From: Sphingobacteriales bacterium | GTDB lineage: Bacteria > Bacteroidota > Bacteroidia > Chitinophagales > Chitinophagaceae | Assembly: GCA_016219985.1 (NCBI GenBank) | Contig: JACRJO010000031.1 | Span: forward strand, 27,801-91,800 | Direction: 5' to 3' | DNA length: 64,000 nucleotides | Shown: positions 18,846 through 28,990 of the stretch, piece by piece | How the letters are laid out: every line of letters starts with the position of its first letter | Position numbering within the stretch: position 1 is the stretch's first letter | Made by a program: the position numbers and the translations under genes | Notes under the pieces: generated by a model | Seen by the model: only the letters and a program-made list of their open reading frames with translations | Told to the model about the DNA's origin: nothing | Database searches by the model: none

Positions 18846-19733
18846 ATGAGAACACCATTCAACTATAAAAGACTGTTGCTGATCCTGCTTCCTGTACTTG
18901 CTCTCGCTTTTATTGCAGGGGTACCCGTCAGTGATGATAAAACGGTCCTGGAACAGATCATTGCGGCCTTTCCTTCCGGGGAGGCGGACCCGAAACAACA
19001 GGAGGAGGCAAATGACAGCCTGAAGGATATCTGGGCGGAAATGCAAAAACTGGCAGCTCATAACAACAGTGATTCCATCAGCATGTCCGGAAGGATCAGG
19101 CTGTATGATAACCTGTTTGAAGAGGGGATACAGGAGCAGCAGGCATTCACCCTGGAACAGGCGGGGGAAAACCAGTGGTTTCATTTGGATTCTTTTGACC
19201 GGATCCAGCTTGCAGGCACTTATTTTTTAGTGGATCATCCCGAAAAGGAGATAACCATACAAATGCCGGGCGCCGCAGATTCAATGGTAAAGGCTCTTCA
19301 AATGATGGACCCTGAAAAAATGAAGAAAATCCTGATCAAAGACGGGACCACAGCGGAGCTTTCCACCGGGGACGGTCATAAAATACTCAGCATTAACCCC
19401 GGAATGATGGACGCGGTAAACCGGTATGATATAATTTATGACAGCAGCACGTATGAGATAAAAAAATTCCGGATTTATTATACCAACACTCCTTACCAGG
19501 ATTACCGGGAGACCGGCGGTCAGCCGGAAAAAACACCGGAAGATCCGGCCAGAACAGAGGAGGAGGAGGACATGGAAATGAATGTAACGGAATATGTGCT
19601 GGAGTTTGAGATTCAGAGCAGCCAAAAAAAATGTGGTCTTGATTTTTTGCAAAATTCATTTTACCGGGTCAGCCCGGAAGGAGATGTGATTTTTACCGGC
19701 AGGCTTGCTGGTTATAAGAAAACAAGTATGTAA
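18846..19733 (+). CDS. Exported protein between the two RHS genes
   Basis: 295 residues starting with a short basic stretch and a hydrophobic segment (LLLILLPVLALAFIAGVPV) that is either a signal peptide or a membrane anchor. The mature part has a helical acidic start, then repeated beta-strands (IRLYDNLFEEGIQEQQAFTL, QWFHLDSFDRIQLAGTYFLV, DRYDIIYDSSTYEIKKFRIYY-like) and an acidic linker with EEEED. The curled beta-sheet plus helix outline recalls LolA-like periplasmic carriers, but this is weak. It lies 18 bases after the first RHS gene and 37 bases before the second, so it probably serves both. No family recognised. Confidence 0.6.
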   Translation: MRTPFNYKRLLLILLPVLALAFIAGVPVSDDKTVLEQIIAAFPSGEADPKQQEEANDSLKDIWAEMQKLAAHNNSDSISMSGRIRLYDNLFEEGIQEQQAFTLEQAGENQWFHLDSFDRIQLAGTYFLVDHPEKEITIQMPGAADSMVKALQMMDPEKMKKILIKDGTTAELSTGDGHKILSINPGMMDAVNRYDIIYDSSTYEIKKFRIYYTNTPYQDYRETGGQPEKTPEDPARTEEEEDMEMNVTEYVLEFEIQSSQKKCGLDFLQNSFYRVSPEGDVIFTGRLAGYKKTSM

Positions 19734-19770
19734 TCAGAACCTTATCCGATAAATATTAATACGGCAGTTT

Positions 19771-22700
19771 ATGAGAAAGTATAATGGATACAAGAGAAAC
19801 CTTACACGGGTCCTTGCAGTTATTGTTATGCTTACCGCTTTTGTTATACATGCGGCGGCGGTAGAAGAACCCCGGGAAATAACCAAAAAGGGTTCCGAAC
19901 TGGTGAACCTGCCGTTGAATACAGTGATCACTAATGCGGATCCGGTTTTCGGATCGGCAAACTGGAACGGTCAAACGGCCAATGGCGTGAAGAATATTAT
20001 ACTTTTTGAAATCGATTTCAACAACGAGGCCAATAAATATTTTCAAAATCTCACTTTTACGGCCACCTGTACCGTGGATATCAGGTGCTATGGAAATCCT
20101 TCCAGCCCCACTACAATTACCCAAACCTATCCCGGTATCGCCCTCCAGGTCAACTTTAACCCGGCGGCCGGAGCCATTTATAAAGGGATTGCCGAATATA
20201 AATTCAATGGGGCCTACAAAGTGGACGTCGTATTTAAAGGGATCACGGCCACAGGTTTGTCTCCTGTTACCAGTTACCCCATATTTTCACTGACCAATAA
20301 ACTTATCGTTGACCGCCAGTACAATTTTAATGACAACAGCACTGATCTGTTAAAATATACAACGGACGGGCAAAAGCTGACTGTAAACTGGACCCCCACG
20401 GCTTACCCGGGTGCTGAATCTTTTGACCTTGAATGGACCTATGTGGACGAAACCTCTGATGCCGGTGTTATCATTAACCAGGCCAGGACCCTGGGACAAA
20501 CCACCATTAGCCAGGCGACATTGGAATCTTTTTTCCGGAACAACAGCAGCCGCGTGAACCTACCGCCCGGTCCGGCGGAATATAAATTCAACCTGAACTA
20601 TAATAAGGGATTTATCCTGTTCCGGATGCGGGGAGTGCAGTTCCGGAACAGCGACGGGCTCCGGCTTGAGGGAAATTGGAATTATACAGCGGATGCGATA
20701 ACCGGATCCCTGTACACATTCTTTGACCAGGGTATTGTGGATGTGGATTGGCATGAAAAAGAACTTAACTGGCAATACAATGCGGTGTATGCGGAGGACG
20801 GAAAGAGAAAAGAGGTTATCAGTTATTTTGACGGGGCCCTGCGCTCCCGGCAAACCGTAACAATCAATAACCAGGATAATGTATCCGTAGTGGCAGAGCC
20901 GGTATATGATGCCCTGGGCCGGCCTTCGATGAGTATCCTGCCAGCCCCCGTTTCGGATAATTTGTTAAAATATTTCCGTTCGTTTAATGTCAATAACAGC
21001 CTGAGACCAGTCAGTTATAAAGATATTCCTTCGGCAAATTGCGGTATTATCTCATCCGCTCTGAGCAGCAGCTCAGGCGTGGAGAAATATTATTCTGAAA
21101 ACAACCCCTTCATAAATGATCCGGCGAAACCCTGGAATAAGGCGATTCCCAAATCCGAAGGTTTCCCCTATACCGTAACCCAATACACCCCGGATAATAC
21201 GGGCCGGATCAGGGCCCAAAGCGGCGTGGGCGCTGCATTCCAGCTGGGCACCGGCCATGAAACAAAATTTTATTATGGCAAGCCCTCACAATACGAACTC
21301 GACCGGCTTTTCGGAGCTGAAGCGGGCGATCATACCCATTACCTGAAAAATATGGTAAAAGATGCCAACGGGCAGGTGAGTGTATCTTATCAAAACAGTG
21401 AGGGGAAAACCATTGCCACCGCACTGGCGGGACTTCCTCCGACCCAAACGGAGGCCCTGGCCTCGGCCGCCGAACCCACAACCCTGGTTAAAGACATCCT
21501 TATCACCCCTTCTTCTTTCCAGGTGAATGTGGCAAATAGCAGCCTTGAAGCCACCAATACCTTCCTGGTATCCAGTACAGGGAATTACAAGTTTACGTAT
21601 AAGTTTGTCCCGGAGAAATATACAGAAGCCTATTCCGGTGGCACGCTGTGTTACACCTGCAGCTATGACCTGCTCATCACCCTGCGGGATGAATGCGGGG
21701 CCGAACTGAACAGAACGGAACTGAAAAATATCACGCCGTTTAATACCTCCTGTGCCAATCCGGCGGAACTCAGTAATTTCTTTAATGCCACTATTCAGCA
21801 GATAGGTGAATACACCGCTTATTTTGAACTAAAGGTAAACAGGGAAACGCTTGATGCCTATACGGAACATTACCTGGCCAATAATACGGATATCAGGAAG
21901 CTGAATTATTTCCTGTTGGAGCAATTAGTGGAAGAAAACCTGTCTGAGTGCTATAGCGACTGCGAAGCCTGTAAAACCCTGCCCGCCACGGCCGCAGAAT
22001 TTGTTGCAAAGGTACAGGCGTATTATACTAAGGAGGGAATAACTTTTGGGGCGGCGGAATCCGCATTTGCCACCAACCTGTATAATACCATCAAGCAAAA
22101 TTGTGTTACAATCGGGCAACAATGTGTGCAAAGCCCCTGTGACGAGATCCTGGATGTGATCAAAGCGGATGTAACACCCGGGGGCCAGTATGCGGAATAT
22201 GATGAGAATTATAACCTGAAGGACCCGCAGATCAATGTGCTCGCCCATTATCAAAACCCGGTTACCCCCTATTCACCCGCTACTGTCGAAGACGGGAATG
22301 GCAATGTAGTACCCGTGGCACAACTTAGTTTAAAGGACTTTATTTTAAAATTTGAAGATTCCTGGGCTGTTTCGCTTGCACCCTATCATCCCGAATACTG
22401 TTATTATACCTGGTGTACCATGAACCCGGGCAGCCGGCAATTTGATCAGACCCTCGAAGAGATGAATGACCCGACGGATGCTGTTACGACCGCGTATTTT
22501 GACCGTACCAATCCGCTTAAATTATTGCAGGCAGACCCCTTCTTCCAGTTAGGTGGTTATGGCTACAGCTATACGACCCAGATGCAGGCTGACCTGAACA
22601 CGTATTCAGTCAATGTGATGAACCTGGCCGGCCAAACCCCTAAAAATATTTTTCAGACCATTGATTACCTCTTATACTGTGGTAACCAGGTGCCTGCTAT

Positions 22701-25700
22701 CAGCTGGGATTTTTGTAATAAGGCCGTAGCAGATCCCTGCCGCAGCGACTATAAAGAATGGGTACTCTATAAGGAGTGGTACCTGGAATTAAAACAAAAG
22801 TATTATACGCTGGCGATGCAGCAGCAAATGCCTGCGTGTAAAAACTGCTTCATTCCTTCCTCCGGAAATACGGACCCCGGGGGCTGGACCAATTGTATTG
22901 CACCTCCGGTCAATGAGTTTTCGATAGCCGACGTACCCAATAGTGCTGCCGATGGATTGAAACGGATTTTGATAAAATATAAAGACGGGAATGCAGTCAT
23001 CAGCTGGCCTGTTACAGTTGCCGTGCAAATGACAAATACCAGCACCGGGATCATGCTTACCCAGGATATTGTCTTTGTTCCGGGCTTTGGTACGCAGGAG
23101 ATGCAGGTGCAGGGCGGCTTTAACCTGTTTGCCATTACAGGGGTAACCTGTACGCAACTTACCGGGCGGATTAATAATGGCATGATCACAACCGGAAAAC
23201 CGGCTGCTGAAAATACAACGGCTGTCAACGGGTTGGTATTGTGCCCCGATCTGAAGGATTTCACCTGGACTTTTGCACCGGGGTCTCAGGGAGACAGAAT
23301 TGATATATGCTATACCGGCCCAGCTATTCCTGCGGGCCAGGTAGTTTCCTTAACCGGCAGGATCATGTTTAATTGGTCGCATTTTTTTGACTTTACGGTT
23401 GACTTTTGTTCCGAATTATCTCCTTGCCAAATTGCAATACCTTTTGTGGATAGTTACTGGGTGCCCATGCCGGGGTACATACAGGTCGAGTTATATACGG
23501 TTACATGTGGAACAGGAACCTGTTCACAAACATGCTTTACGGAGGGAACAGATTACACGATAGACTACCTGACAGGAGAGGTTTGTTCATTAAGCGACAG
23601 CTGGACTGATATTTCCGTGAAGTTTATTACATACTGTGGTACGCTGACCTATAGCATGGCCAATCCCGGCCAGGGTAATTGCATGATTTTTCCTGACTGG
23701 CGATCTTCCTGCGGGCCAATCATTGCTTCACAGCCTTCTTTTACCGGGCCTTGTCCCGGCGGCACATGGCCCTGCCCGGTTGGGGATTTTAATTACAATA
23801 TCACGCAGGGGCAGAATGTAGTAAACAGCAGCTGGGATATCAGGGTATGCTATACCGGTCCGGCCATCCCGGCGGGAAAAAGGGTAACCATGAATGTGAC
23901 AGCCACCAACCCGGCTTGCTCCCCGTCTATTCCCACTGTTAATTTTGTTGCCCAGTTCTGCGCGTCGCAAAACTGTTTTACCTACTCAATACCTTCTTCG
24001 GCCTTTGCTTGTGATGTCCCCTGGAGTATTTCATATAAGATCACCTGCACAGACCAGCCTTGCGAAACCCCCTGCCCTACGGGAGATTGCTGTGACGATC
24101 CGCGCTATAGCCTGTATAAGGGAAAAGTGAAGCGCTTCCAGGATTACCTCGCGCCTGATTTTACCGCCATTCAGAACAGCACCCTGAACAACCCGTCCAA
24201 CAACACCGCCTATCCCCTGGCTACCTGTAAGAATGAGTGTGAAGCCATGGCGGACGCCTGGATGGCGCAATTGAAAAATTGCAGCAGCAACCTGCAACAA
24301 CTGGAAAGGATACGCCGCCAGTTGATTACTATCTGTAAAAACAGTTGTGCTGCGCAACAAGGAAGTACGACGATCCATCCGTTTGCAGATCAGAACCCGA
24401 GCCCCAGTTTTGAATCCGTTATTATAGCTGAATTTGGCAGCCTCACCCCCAATTGTGCGTATGACCTGATCAGCGATCCTTATCCCTGGGGTAAGGTACC
24501 GGCGATGGAGAAAACCTTTGCTGCGGAAGCCAGTACCCAGGTCTGTAACCGGCTGCAGCAATTGAGAACGGAGGCACAGAGCAAGGGTTATGCGAATACC
24601 CTGGCAGGCGTACACCAGTACCTGAAGGATTATTACAGCCCTTATTATGACCTGGAAGATGATGAATTACAGCAGCTTTTTGATGCCTGCAATGGCTGCA
24701 ACGGGATCATGAAACTTCCGGTGGAACTGCCGCCGTTTATGAACGGCGATGCGAAGGACTGCCTGCCCTGTACGGTATATGAACAGAAAAAAGCCCAGTT
24801 CCTGGCCAAATACCCGGGTATCACCCCCGCACATGATAATTATGAAGTGCTGTTCCGGAATTACATGAACCACCAGACCGGGTTCAGCCACGCCTATGCC
24901 AGCTACTATGATTTTGAGCTCAAATGTGCCGCCAACCTGAACAATTTCAGGCAGTTTGGAAAGGTTTGCGAAACACCCCTGTCCATGGAAGCGGATGTGA
25001 ATACCCTGAACCAGTGCATGGATGAGAAATTCTATAATGCCCTTTCCAATGCCACGGTGATCTATACACGCTATATTGAAGAAATCAAGCGGGTTTACCG
25101 GAATAATTATACCGCGAAATGCCTTTCTGCCAAACCCCGGTTAGAAGCTGAGGCCAGGCTTTATGAATACCATTACACCCTGTATTATTATGACCAGAGC
25201 GATAACCTGGTGAAAACCGTGCCGCCGCAGGGCGTGGCCTTCCTGACGGATGCGCAGATCAATACACTTTGGACAGACCGTAACCAGTTTATCGTTCCGG
25301 CCCATACCCTGGCCTCGACCTACCAGTATAACAGCTTTAACCAGGTGGTAAAGCAATACAGCCCGGACGGAGGCACCTCGGAATTCTGGTATGACCGCCT
25401 GGGAAGACTAACCGTCTCACAAAACGAAGAGCAAAAGACACCGGTGAATGGTGGCAATACCAACCGGTACAGTTATACAAAGTATGAGCCGGTGCTTGGC
25501 CGTATCACCGAAGTAGGCGAGAAATCAGGGGCGGCTGCTATTACCACTATTGACACCCGGAACGATGCACATTTGCAAAGCTGGCTGGCCAGTGGTACCG
25601 ATGCACAGATAACCAGCACCATTTATGATCAGGCAGATCTTACACAGGTTACGAATACGGCAATTACCGGGGAGCAGCAGTTTTATACCAGCCGCAAGCG

Positions 25701-28311
25701 GGTGGTGACGGCTATTTTCAGAAAAACCCGGTATGCCGGCGCTGCCCAGTATGATGCGGCTACCCATTACAGTTATGATATCCTGGGAAATGCGAAAACA
25801 GTATGGCAGGAGAACAGCCGGCTGAAAGAGGCGGACGCCTCCACACAGGGGATTAAACGGATGGATTATGAATTTGACCTGGTGGCCGGGAAAGTGAACA
25901 GGGTCTGGTACCAGAAAAACAAAGGGGACCAGTTTATTTATGAATATAAGTATGATATGGAAAACCGGGTGACGGCAGCCCGGACCAGCCGGGATGGGTT
26001 GGTATGGCAGGAAGATGCGGCGTATAAATATTACCTGCACGGACCGCTGGCCCGGACTGAACTGGGCCGCCTGAAAGTGCAGGGTACGGATTATGCCTAT
26101 ACCCTGCAGGGCTGGATGAAATATATTAATGCCCCGGTGATCAATGAGACAGTGGATATCAGCCGGGACGGGGATCCCACCCTGGCCAATAATATCTACA
26201 AATCCGTTGGCCGGGATGCGTTGGGCTATGGCATCAGCTATTTCAACGGGGAGTACAAACCGGTCTTTGCTGCCAGCCCCCTTCCCTGGAATGAGGTTAT
26301 TCCCGGCACCCAGGGCACGGGCAAGGAACTCTTTAACGGGAATATACGGGCCACTACGGTGCAGATCGCGCAGTTAGGAGGGGCAAAAACCTACAGTTAC
26401 AGTTATGACCAGTTGAACCGGCTGGTGAAAATGCGCAAGCATGAAACGAGCTATATTCCCCGCGGCGCTGCAGATCCATATTTGGATATCGCTGCGGCAG
26501 GTACGGAATACCAGGAAAATGTGAGTTATGATGCCAACGGTAATATACTGACTTATTTACGTAATGGAACGGCCTCCCAACCAGCGATGGATGACCTGAC
26601 TTACCAGTATCCTAAGGATGCCGGTGGCAGGATCCTGAATAATCGCCTCCGCTATATATTTGACCCGGTGCCTGTTAGCAATTATGCGGAAGATGTTGAT
26701 AACCAGACTACTCTTTCCCTTCTCCAGGTACAGGCCGAAAGACTGCCCGAACAGGCATCCGATAACTATGCCTATGATAAGACCGGTAACCTGGTTAAAG
26801 ACAGCAAGGAAAAAATAGCGAAAATAGAATGGACCGTTTACGGGAAAATCAGTAAAATTACAAAGAATGACGTCAACGGCACCACGATTGAATACGAATA
26901 CGATGCTGCCGGCAACCGGATCTATAAGAAGGTTTCCAATAACAGCCTGGCAGGTACGGTAAAGCAAACGTTCTATATCCGGGATGCCGGTGGTAATACC
27001 ATCGCCATCTATACCCGTACCGATGCGGCGGCTGTGCAATGGGCTGAGCAGCACCTGTATGGAAGCAGCCGGCTGGGGATATTTAGCCCGAATATACCCG
27101 TTCCGGCCAGCGCCCCGGTGCCGGCCGACGGCGCCAGCCTGCTGGACGGGGTGGATTTGGGCAAAGTAGCGTATGAGCTGAGTAATCACCTGGGCAATGT
27201 ACTGGTGACGATCAGCGACAAGAAGGTCCAGTTTCAAAATGGAACCTCGGGAACAGTTCTTTACCATAGCGCCGAAATATTGACTGCAACGGATTACTAT
27301 CCGGGCGGTATGGAAATGCCTGGGAGGAAGTATAGTAGCGATAAGTACCGGTATGGATTCAACGGCAAGGAAAATGACAACGAAGTAAAAGGTGAGGGTA
27401 ACCAGCAGGATTATGGAATGAGAATTTATGACCCCAGGTTGGGGAGGTTTTTGAGTGTGGATCCTATAGAGCATCAATATCCTGAACTTACTCCTTATCA
27501 ATTTGCTTCTAACCGTCCGATAGATGGAGTCGATTTGGATGGTCTCGAATATGTTAAACGAATTCACACAGTAAATGCCCAAGGGCAGGTTATTGCAACA
27601 AAGGATATTATCTATTATCAAATGGATGATGAAACTTTAAGAGCCCATGGAGGTACGACCAAAGGGTTATATAATTCTGCAGGATATGGACCGGAAGGAA
27701 AGGGAATTAAGCATGAATATTATTTTGAAAATGGAAGGCAGGCGTCTGATCCAGTTTGGAATTTGAAAGGTTCATATGCAACACACGGCCTTTATTCAGG
27801 CGATGGCTGTATTACTTATACAAGTAAAAAGGATTATGACTTTTCGTGGAAGCCTATTGATCAGGCGGATGCCATTGCTAAACGTCACGATATGAACTAT
27901 TCAAGTGTGGGTGCCTATGATGTTGTTGAAGACAGTCGCACTTTATCTGCAGATAAACAAATGGTAGAGGAAACCGCTCATTTTTTGAATACTATTCCTA
28001 GAAGAGTAATTTTTGGTGAGCGGGTTGCCGGCGAAACTATTGTTGCTGCAAAAAGCCAAAATGCGTTTATTGGAATATTGGCAGATTATAAAGAATGGAA
28101 GCAGAAGTACATGCGTCGGCAAGGGCTAGATCCTAATAGTAAAGAGGACAATAAAAAGGTTTCATTAGATAGCTGGAAGGTTAAATATGCCTTTGTCAGA
28201 TCTAAACAGGGAAGCCTTGCAAAATTAGCTATTCTACTGGCTGCTAAGTCTCAAACAAGCGAAAGTGAGGATAAAAAGAAAAAAGGGAGTGGGGCATCTG
28301 GCTCGTGGTAA
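19771..28311 (+). CDS. RHS polymorphic toxin with phospholipase A2-like C-terminal domain
   Basis: 2,846 residues. A signal peptide (VLAVIVMLTAFVIHAAA) is followed by beta-rich domains, a Cys-rich middle with a duplicated unit (CYTGPAIPAG twice), YD repeats (YSYDQLNRLVKM, YDANGNILTYLRNG, YEYDAAGNRIYKKV), and the RHS core ending RYGFNGKENDNEVKGEGNQQ, YGMRIYDPRLGRFLSVDPI (near residue 2566). The variable tail starts near residue 2594. It holds GLYSGDGC (2673-2680), then ADAIAKRHDMNY with H2706-D2707 and Y2710, then SADKQ with D2728. The His-Asp pair, the Tyr three residues on, and an Asp 22 residues after the His reproduce the spacing of parvovirus-type phospholipase A2. I infer a membrane-phospholipid-cleaving effector. 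No PAAR or VgrG part is present. The tail is clearly AT-richer than the core, as expected of an exchanged toxin module. Confidence 0.8.
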   Translation: MRKYNGYKRNLTRVLAVIVMLTAFVIHAAAVEEPREITKKGSELVNLPLNTVITNADPVFGSANWNGQTANGVKNIILFEIDFNNEANKYFQNLTFTATCTVDIRCYGNPSSPTTITQTYPGIALQVNFNPAAGAIYKGIAEYKFNGAYKVDVVFKGITATGLSPVTSYPIFSLTNKLIVDRQYNFNDNSTDLLKYTTDGQKLTVNWTPTAYPGAESFDLEWTYVDETSDAGVIINQARTLGQTTISQATLESFFRNNSSRVNLPPGPAEYKFNLNYNKGFILFRMRGVQFRNSDGLRLEGNWNYTADAITGSLYTFFDQGIVDVDWHEKELNWQYNAVYAEDGKRKEVISYFDGALRSRQTVTINNQDNVSVVAEPVYDALGRPSMSILPAPVSDNLLKYFRSFNVNNSLRPVSYKDIPSANCGIISSALSSSSGVEKYYSENNPFINDPAKPWNKAIPKSEGFPYTVTQYTPDNTGRIRAQSGVGAAFQLGTGHETKFYYGKPSQYELDRLFGAEAGDHTHYLKNMVKDANGQVSVSYQNSEGKTIATALAGLPPTQTEALASAAEPTTLVKDILITPSSFQVNVANSSLEATNTFLVSSTGNYKFTYKFVPEKYTEAYSGGTLCYTCSYDLLITLRDECGAELNRTELKNITPFNTSCANPAELSNFFNATIQQIGEYTAYFELKVNRETLDAYTEHYLANNTDIRKLNYFLLEQLVEENLSECYSDCEACKTLPATAAEFVAKVQAYYTKEGITFGAAESAFATNLYNTIKQNCVTIGQQCVQSPCDEILDVIKADVTPGGQYAEYDENYNLKDPQINVLAHYQNPVTPYSPATVEDGNGNVVPVAQLSLKDFILKFEDSWAVSLAPYHPEYCYYTWCTMNPGSRQFDQTLEEMNDPTDAVTTAYFDRTNPLKLLQADPFFQLGGYGYSYTTQMQADLNTYSVNVMNLAGQTPKNIFQTIDYLLYCGNQVPAISWDFCNKAVADPCRSDYKEWVLYKEWYLELKQKYYTLAMQQQMPACKNCFIPSSGNTDPGGWTNCIAPPVNEFSIADVPNSAADGLKRILIKYKDGNAVISWPVTVAVQMTNTSTGIMLTQDIVFVPGFGTQEMQVQGGFNLFAITGVTCTQLTGRINNGMITTGKPAAENTTAVNGLVLCPDLKDFTWTFAPGSQGDRIDICYTGPAIPAGQVVSLTGRIMFNWSHFFDFTVDFCSELSPCQIAIPFVDSYWVPMPGYIQVELYTVTCGTGTCSQTCFTEGTDYTIDYLTGEVCSLSDSWTDISVKFITYCGTLTYSMANPGQGNCMIFPDWRSSCGPIIASQPSFTGPCPGGTWPCPVGDFNYNITQGQNVVNSSWDIRVCYTGPAIPAGKRVTMNVTATNPACSPSIPTVNFVAQFCASQNCFTYSIPSSAFACDVPWSISYKITCTDQPCETPCPTGDCCDDPRYSLYKGKVKRFQDYLAPDFTAIQNSTLNNPSNNTAYPLATCKNECEAMADAWMAQLKNCSSNLQQLERIRRQLITICKNSCAAQQGSTTIHPFADQNPSPSFESVIIAEFGSLTPNCAYDLISDPYPWGKVPAMEKTFAAEASTQVCNRLQQLRTEAQSKGYANTLAGVHQYLKDYYSPYYDLEDDELQQLFDACNGCNGIMKLPVELPPFMNGDAKDCLPCTVYEQKKAQFLAKYPGITPAHDNYEVLFRNYMNHQTGFSHAYASYYDFELKCAANLNNFRQFGKVCETPLSMEADVNTLNQCMDEKFYNALSNATVIYTRYIEEIKRVYRNNYTAKCLSAKPRLEAEARLYEYHYTLYYYDQSDNLVKTVPPQGVAFLTDAQINTLWTDRNQFIVPAHTLASTYQYNSFNQVVKQYSPDGGTSEFWYDRLGRLTVSQNEEQKTPVNGGNTNRYSYTKYEPVLGRITEVGEKSGAAAITTIDTRNDAHLQSWLASGTDAQITSTIYDQADLTQVTNTAITGEQQFYTSRKRVVTAIFRKTRYAGAAQYDAATHYSYDILGNAKTVWQENSRLKEADASTQGIKRMDYEFDLVAGKVNRVWYQKNKGDQFIYEYKYDMENRVTAARTSRDGLVWQEDAAYKYYLHGPLARTELGRLKVQGTDYAYTLQGWMKYINAPVINETVDISRDGDPTLANNIYKSVGRDALGYGISYFNGEYKPVFAASPLPWNEVIPGTQGTGKELFNGNIRATTVQIAQLGGAKTYSYSYDQLNRLVKMRKHETSYIPRGAADPYLDIAAAGTEYQENVSYDANGNILTYLRNGTASQPAMDDLTYQYPKDAGGRILNNRLRYIFDPVPVSNYAEDVDNQTTLSLLQVQAERLPEQASDNYAYDKTGNLVKDSKEKIAKIEWTVYGKISKITKNDVNGTTIEYEYDAAGNRIYKKVSNNSLAGTVKQTFYIRDAGGNTIAIYTRTDAAAVQWAEQHLYGSSRLGIFSPNIPVPASAPVPADGASLLDGVDLGKVAYELSNHLGNVLVTISDKKVQFQNGTSGTVLYHSAEILTATDYYPGGMEMPGRKYSSDKYRYGFNGKENDNEVKGEGNQQDYGMRIYDPRLGRFLSVDPIEHQYPELTPYQFASNRPIDGVDLDGLEYVKRIHTVNAQGQVIATKDIIYYQMDDETLRAHGGTTKGLYNSAGYGPEGKGIKHEYYFENGRQASDPVWNLKGSYATHGLYSGDGCITYTSKKDYDFSWKPIDQADAIAKRHDMNYSSVGAYDVVEDSRTLSADKQMVEETAHFLNTIPRRVIFGERVAGETIVAAKSQNAFIGILADYKEWKQKYMRRQGLDPNSKEDNKKVSLDSWKVKYAFVRSKQGSLAKLAILLAAKSQTSESEDKKKKGSGASGSW

Positions 28312-28361
28312 TTATTCATTTGTTTAATGAAATGCGGTCCCACACTGCATATACATCAATA

Positions 28362-28841
28362 ATGATGAAACTTAAAAGCTCAGTCCGCTATGCTGTTATT
28401 TTTGTTAGTACTTTTTGTCTCTATTCATGCGGACATAAAATAATAATAACCCGAGAGTATATTTATAGTACTAGTTGGGCAGCAGGCGAGTATCAGGGTT
28501 TTGAAATTGCAAAAATAAAGTTACTTGATAGTACTCTTTCTGTTTACGATAAAAATTTCAATCACTTCAATTTGGATAAATATAGCATTGATTCAAATTT
28601 TTGCTTCCATCATTTTACAGGTGATGGGAAGTACAACTCAAAATCTTTTTTTAATCAGCATAATAAAAATTTACGATGGAGAAGATGTGGTAATTTATAT
28701 GATGAGAGAGAAACGATCGGGCTTTTAGAATTAAATACATGGTATGTAATTACGGGGTTAAAAGGGACGATAGATTACTATGTTTATATAGATAAGGAAG
28801 GGCAAGTGCATACTTATTCTTTGGGCCCCACTAATTGGTGA
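28362..28841 (+). CDS. Putative immunity lipoprotein for the RHS phospholipase-like toxin
   Basis: The 159-residue product from ATG 28362 (or 28365) begins with a type II signal peptide and lipobox (VSTFCLYSCGHK). The body is small, aromatic and AT-rich in coding, unlike the GC-richer RHS core but like the toxin tail, and follows the toxin stop by 50 bases. Immunity genes normally sit right after RHS toxin tails, and lipoprotein immunity in the periplasm or outer membrane fits a toxin that attacks phospholipids. The sequence has no catalytic motif I recognise. The immunity role is inferred from position, composition and localisation. Confidence 0.6.
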   Translation: MMKLKSSVRYAVIFVSTFCLYSCGHKIIITREYIYSTSWAAGEYQGFEIAKIKLLDSTLSVYDKNFNHFNLDKYSIDSNFCFHHFTGDGKYNSKSFFNQHNKNLRWRRCGNLYDERETIGLLELNTWYVITGLKGTIDYYVYIDKEGQVHTYSLGPTNW

Positions 28842-28860
28842 TTTACTTTAAAACCGTTAA

Positions 28861-28989
28861 GCAATCAGTTTTTTTGTTTTAGGTGGCGTAAACCTTACAG
28901 CTTTTGGCATTTCTGCTGTTGGTAGTGTTCCGCAAGAGGACAAGCACGCTAAAATGAAAACGAAAGAGAAAAAAAATAAAAAATGTTGA
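28861..28989 (+). pseudogene. Displaced RHS toxin-tail fragment (orphan)
   Basis: An open frame without a start codon runs from a stop at 28858-28860 to TGA at 28987. It encodes GGVNLTAFGISAVGSVPQED followed by a Lys-rich end (KTKEKKNKKC). Its shape resembles the end of an RHS tail, like the Lys-rich end of the intact toxin upstream (SESEDKKKKGSGASGSW). Location just behind the current toxin-immunity pair is where older tails are left when a new tail is recombined in. Short and unproven. Confidence 0.35.
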
Positions 28990-28990
28990 A

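Noticed and set aside
26557..27621. Open frame of 354 codons on the minus strand
   Set aside because: Antisense to the YD-repeat part of the RHS gene, which is unmistakable; the frame has no recognisable features.
19771..28311. T6SS PAAR-type RHS effector
   Set aside because: The N-terminus is a Sec signal peptide followed by beta domains; no PAAR, VgrG or other T6SS gene is present in the window.
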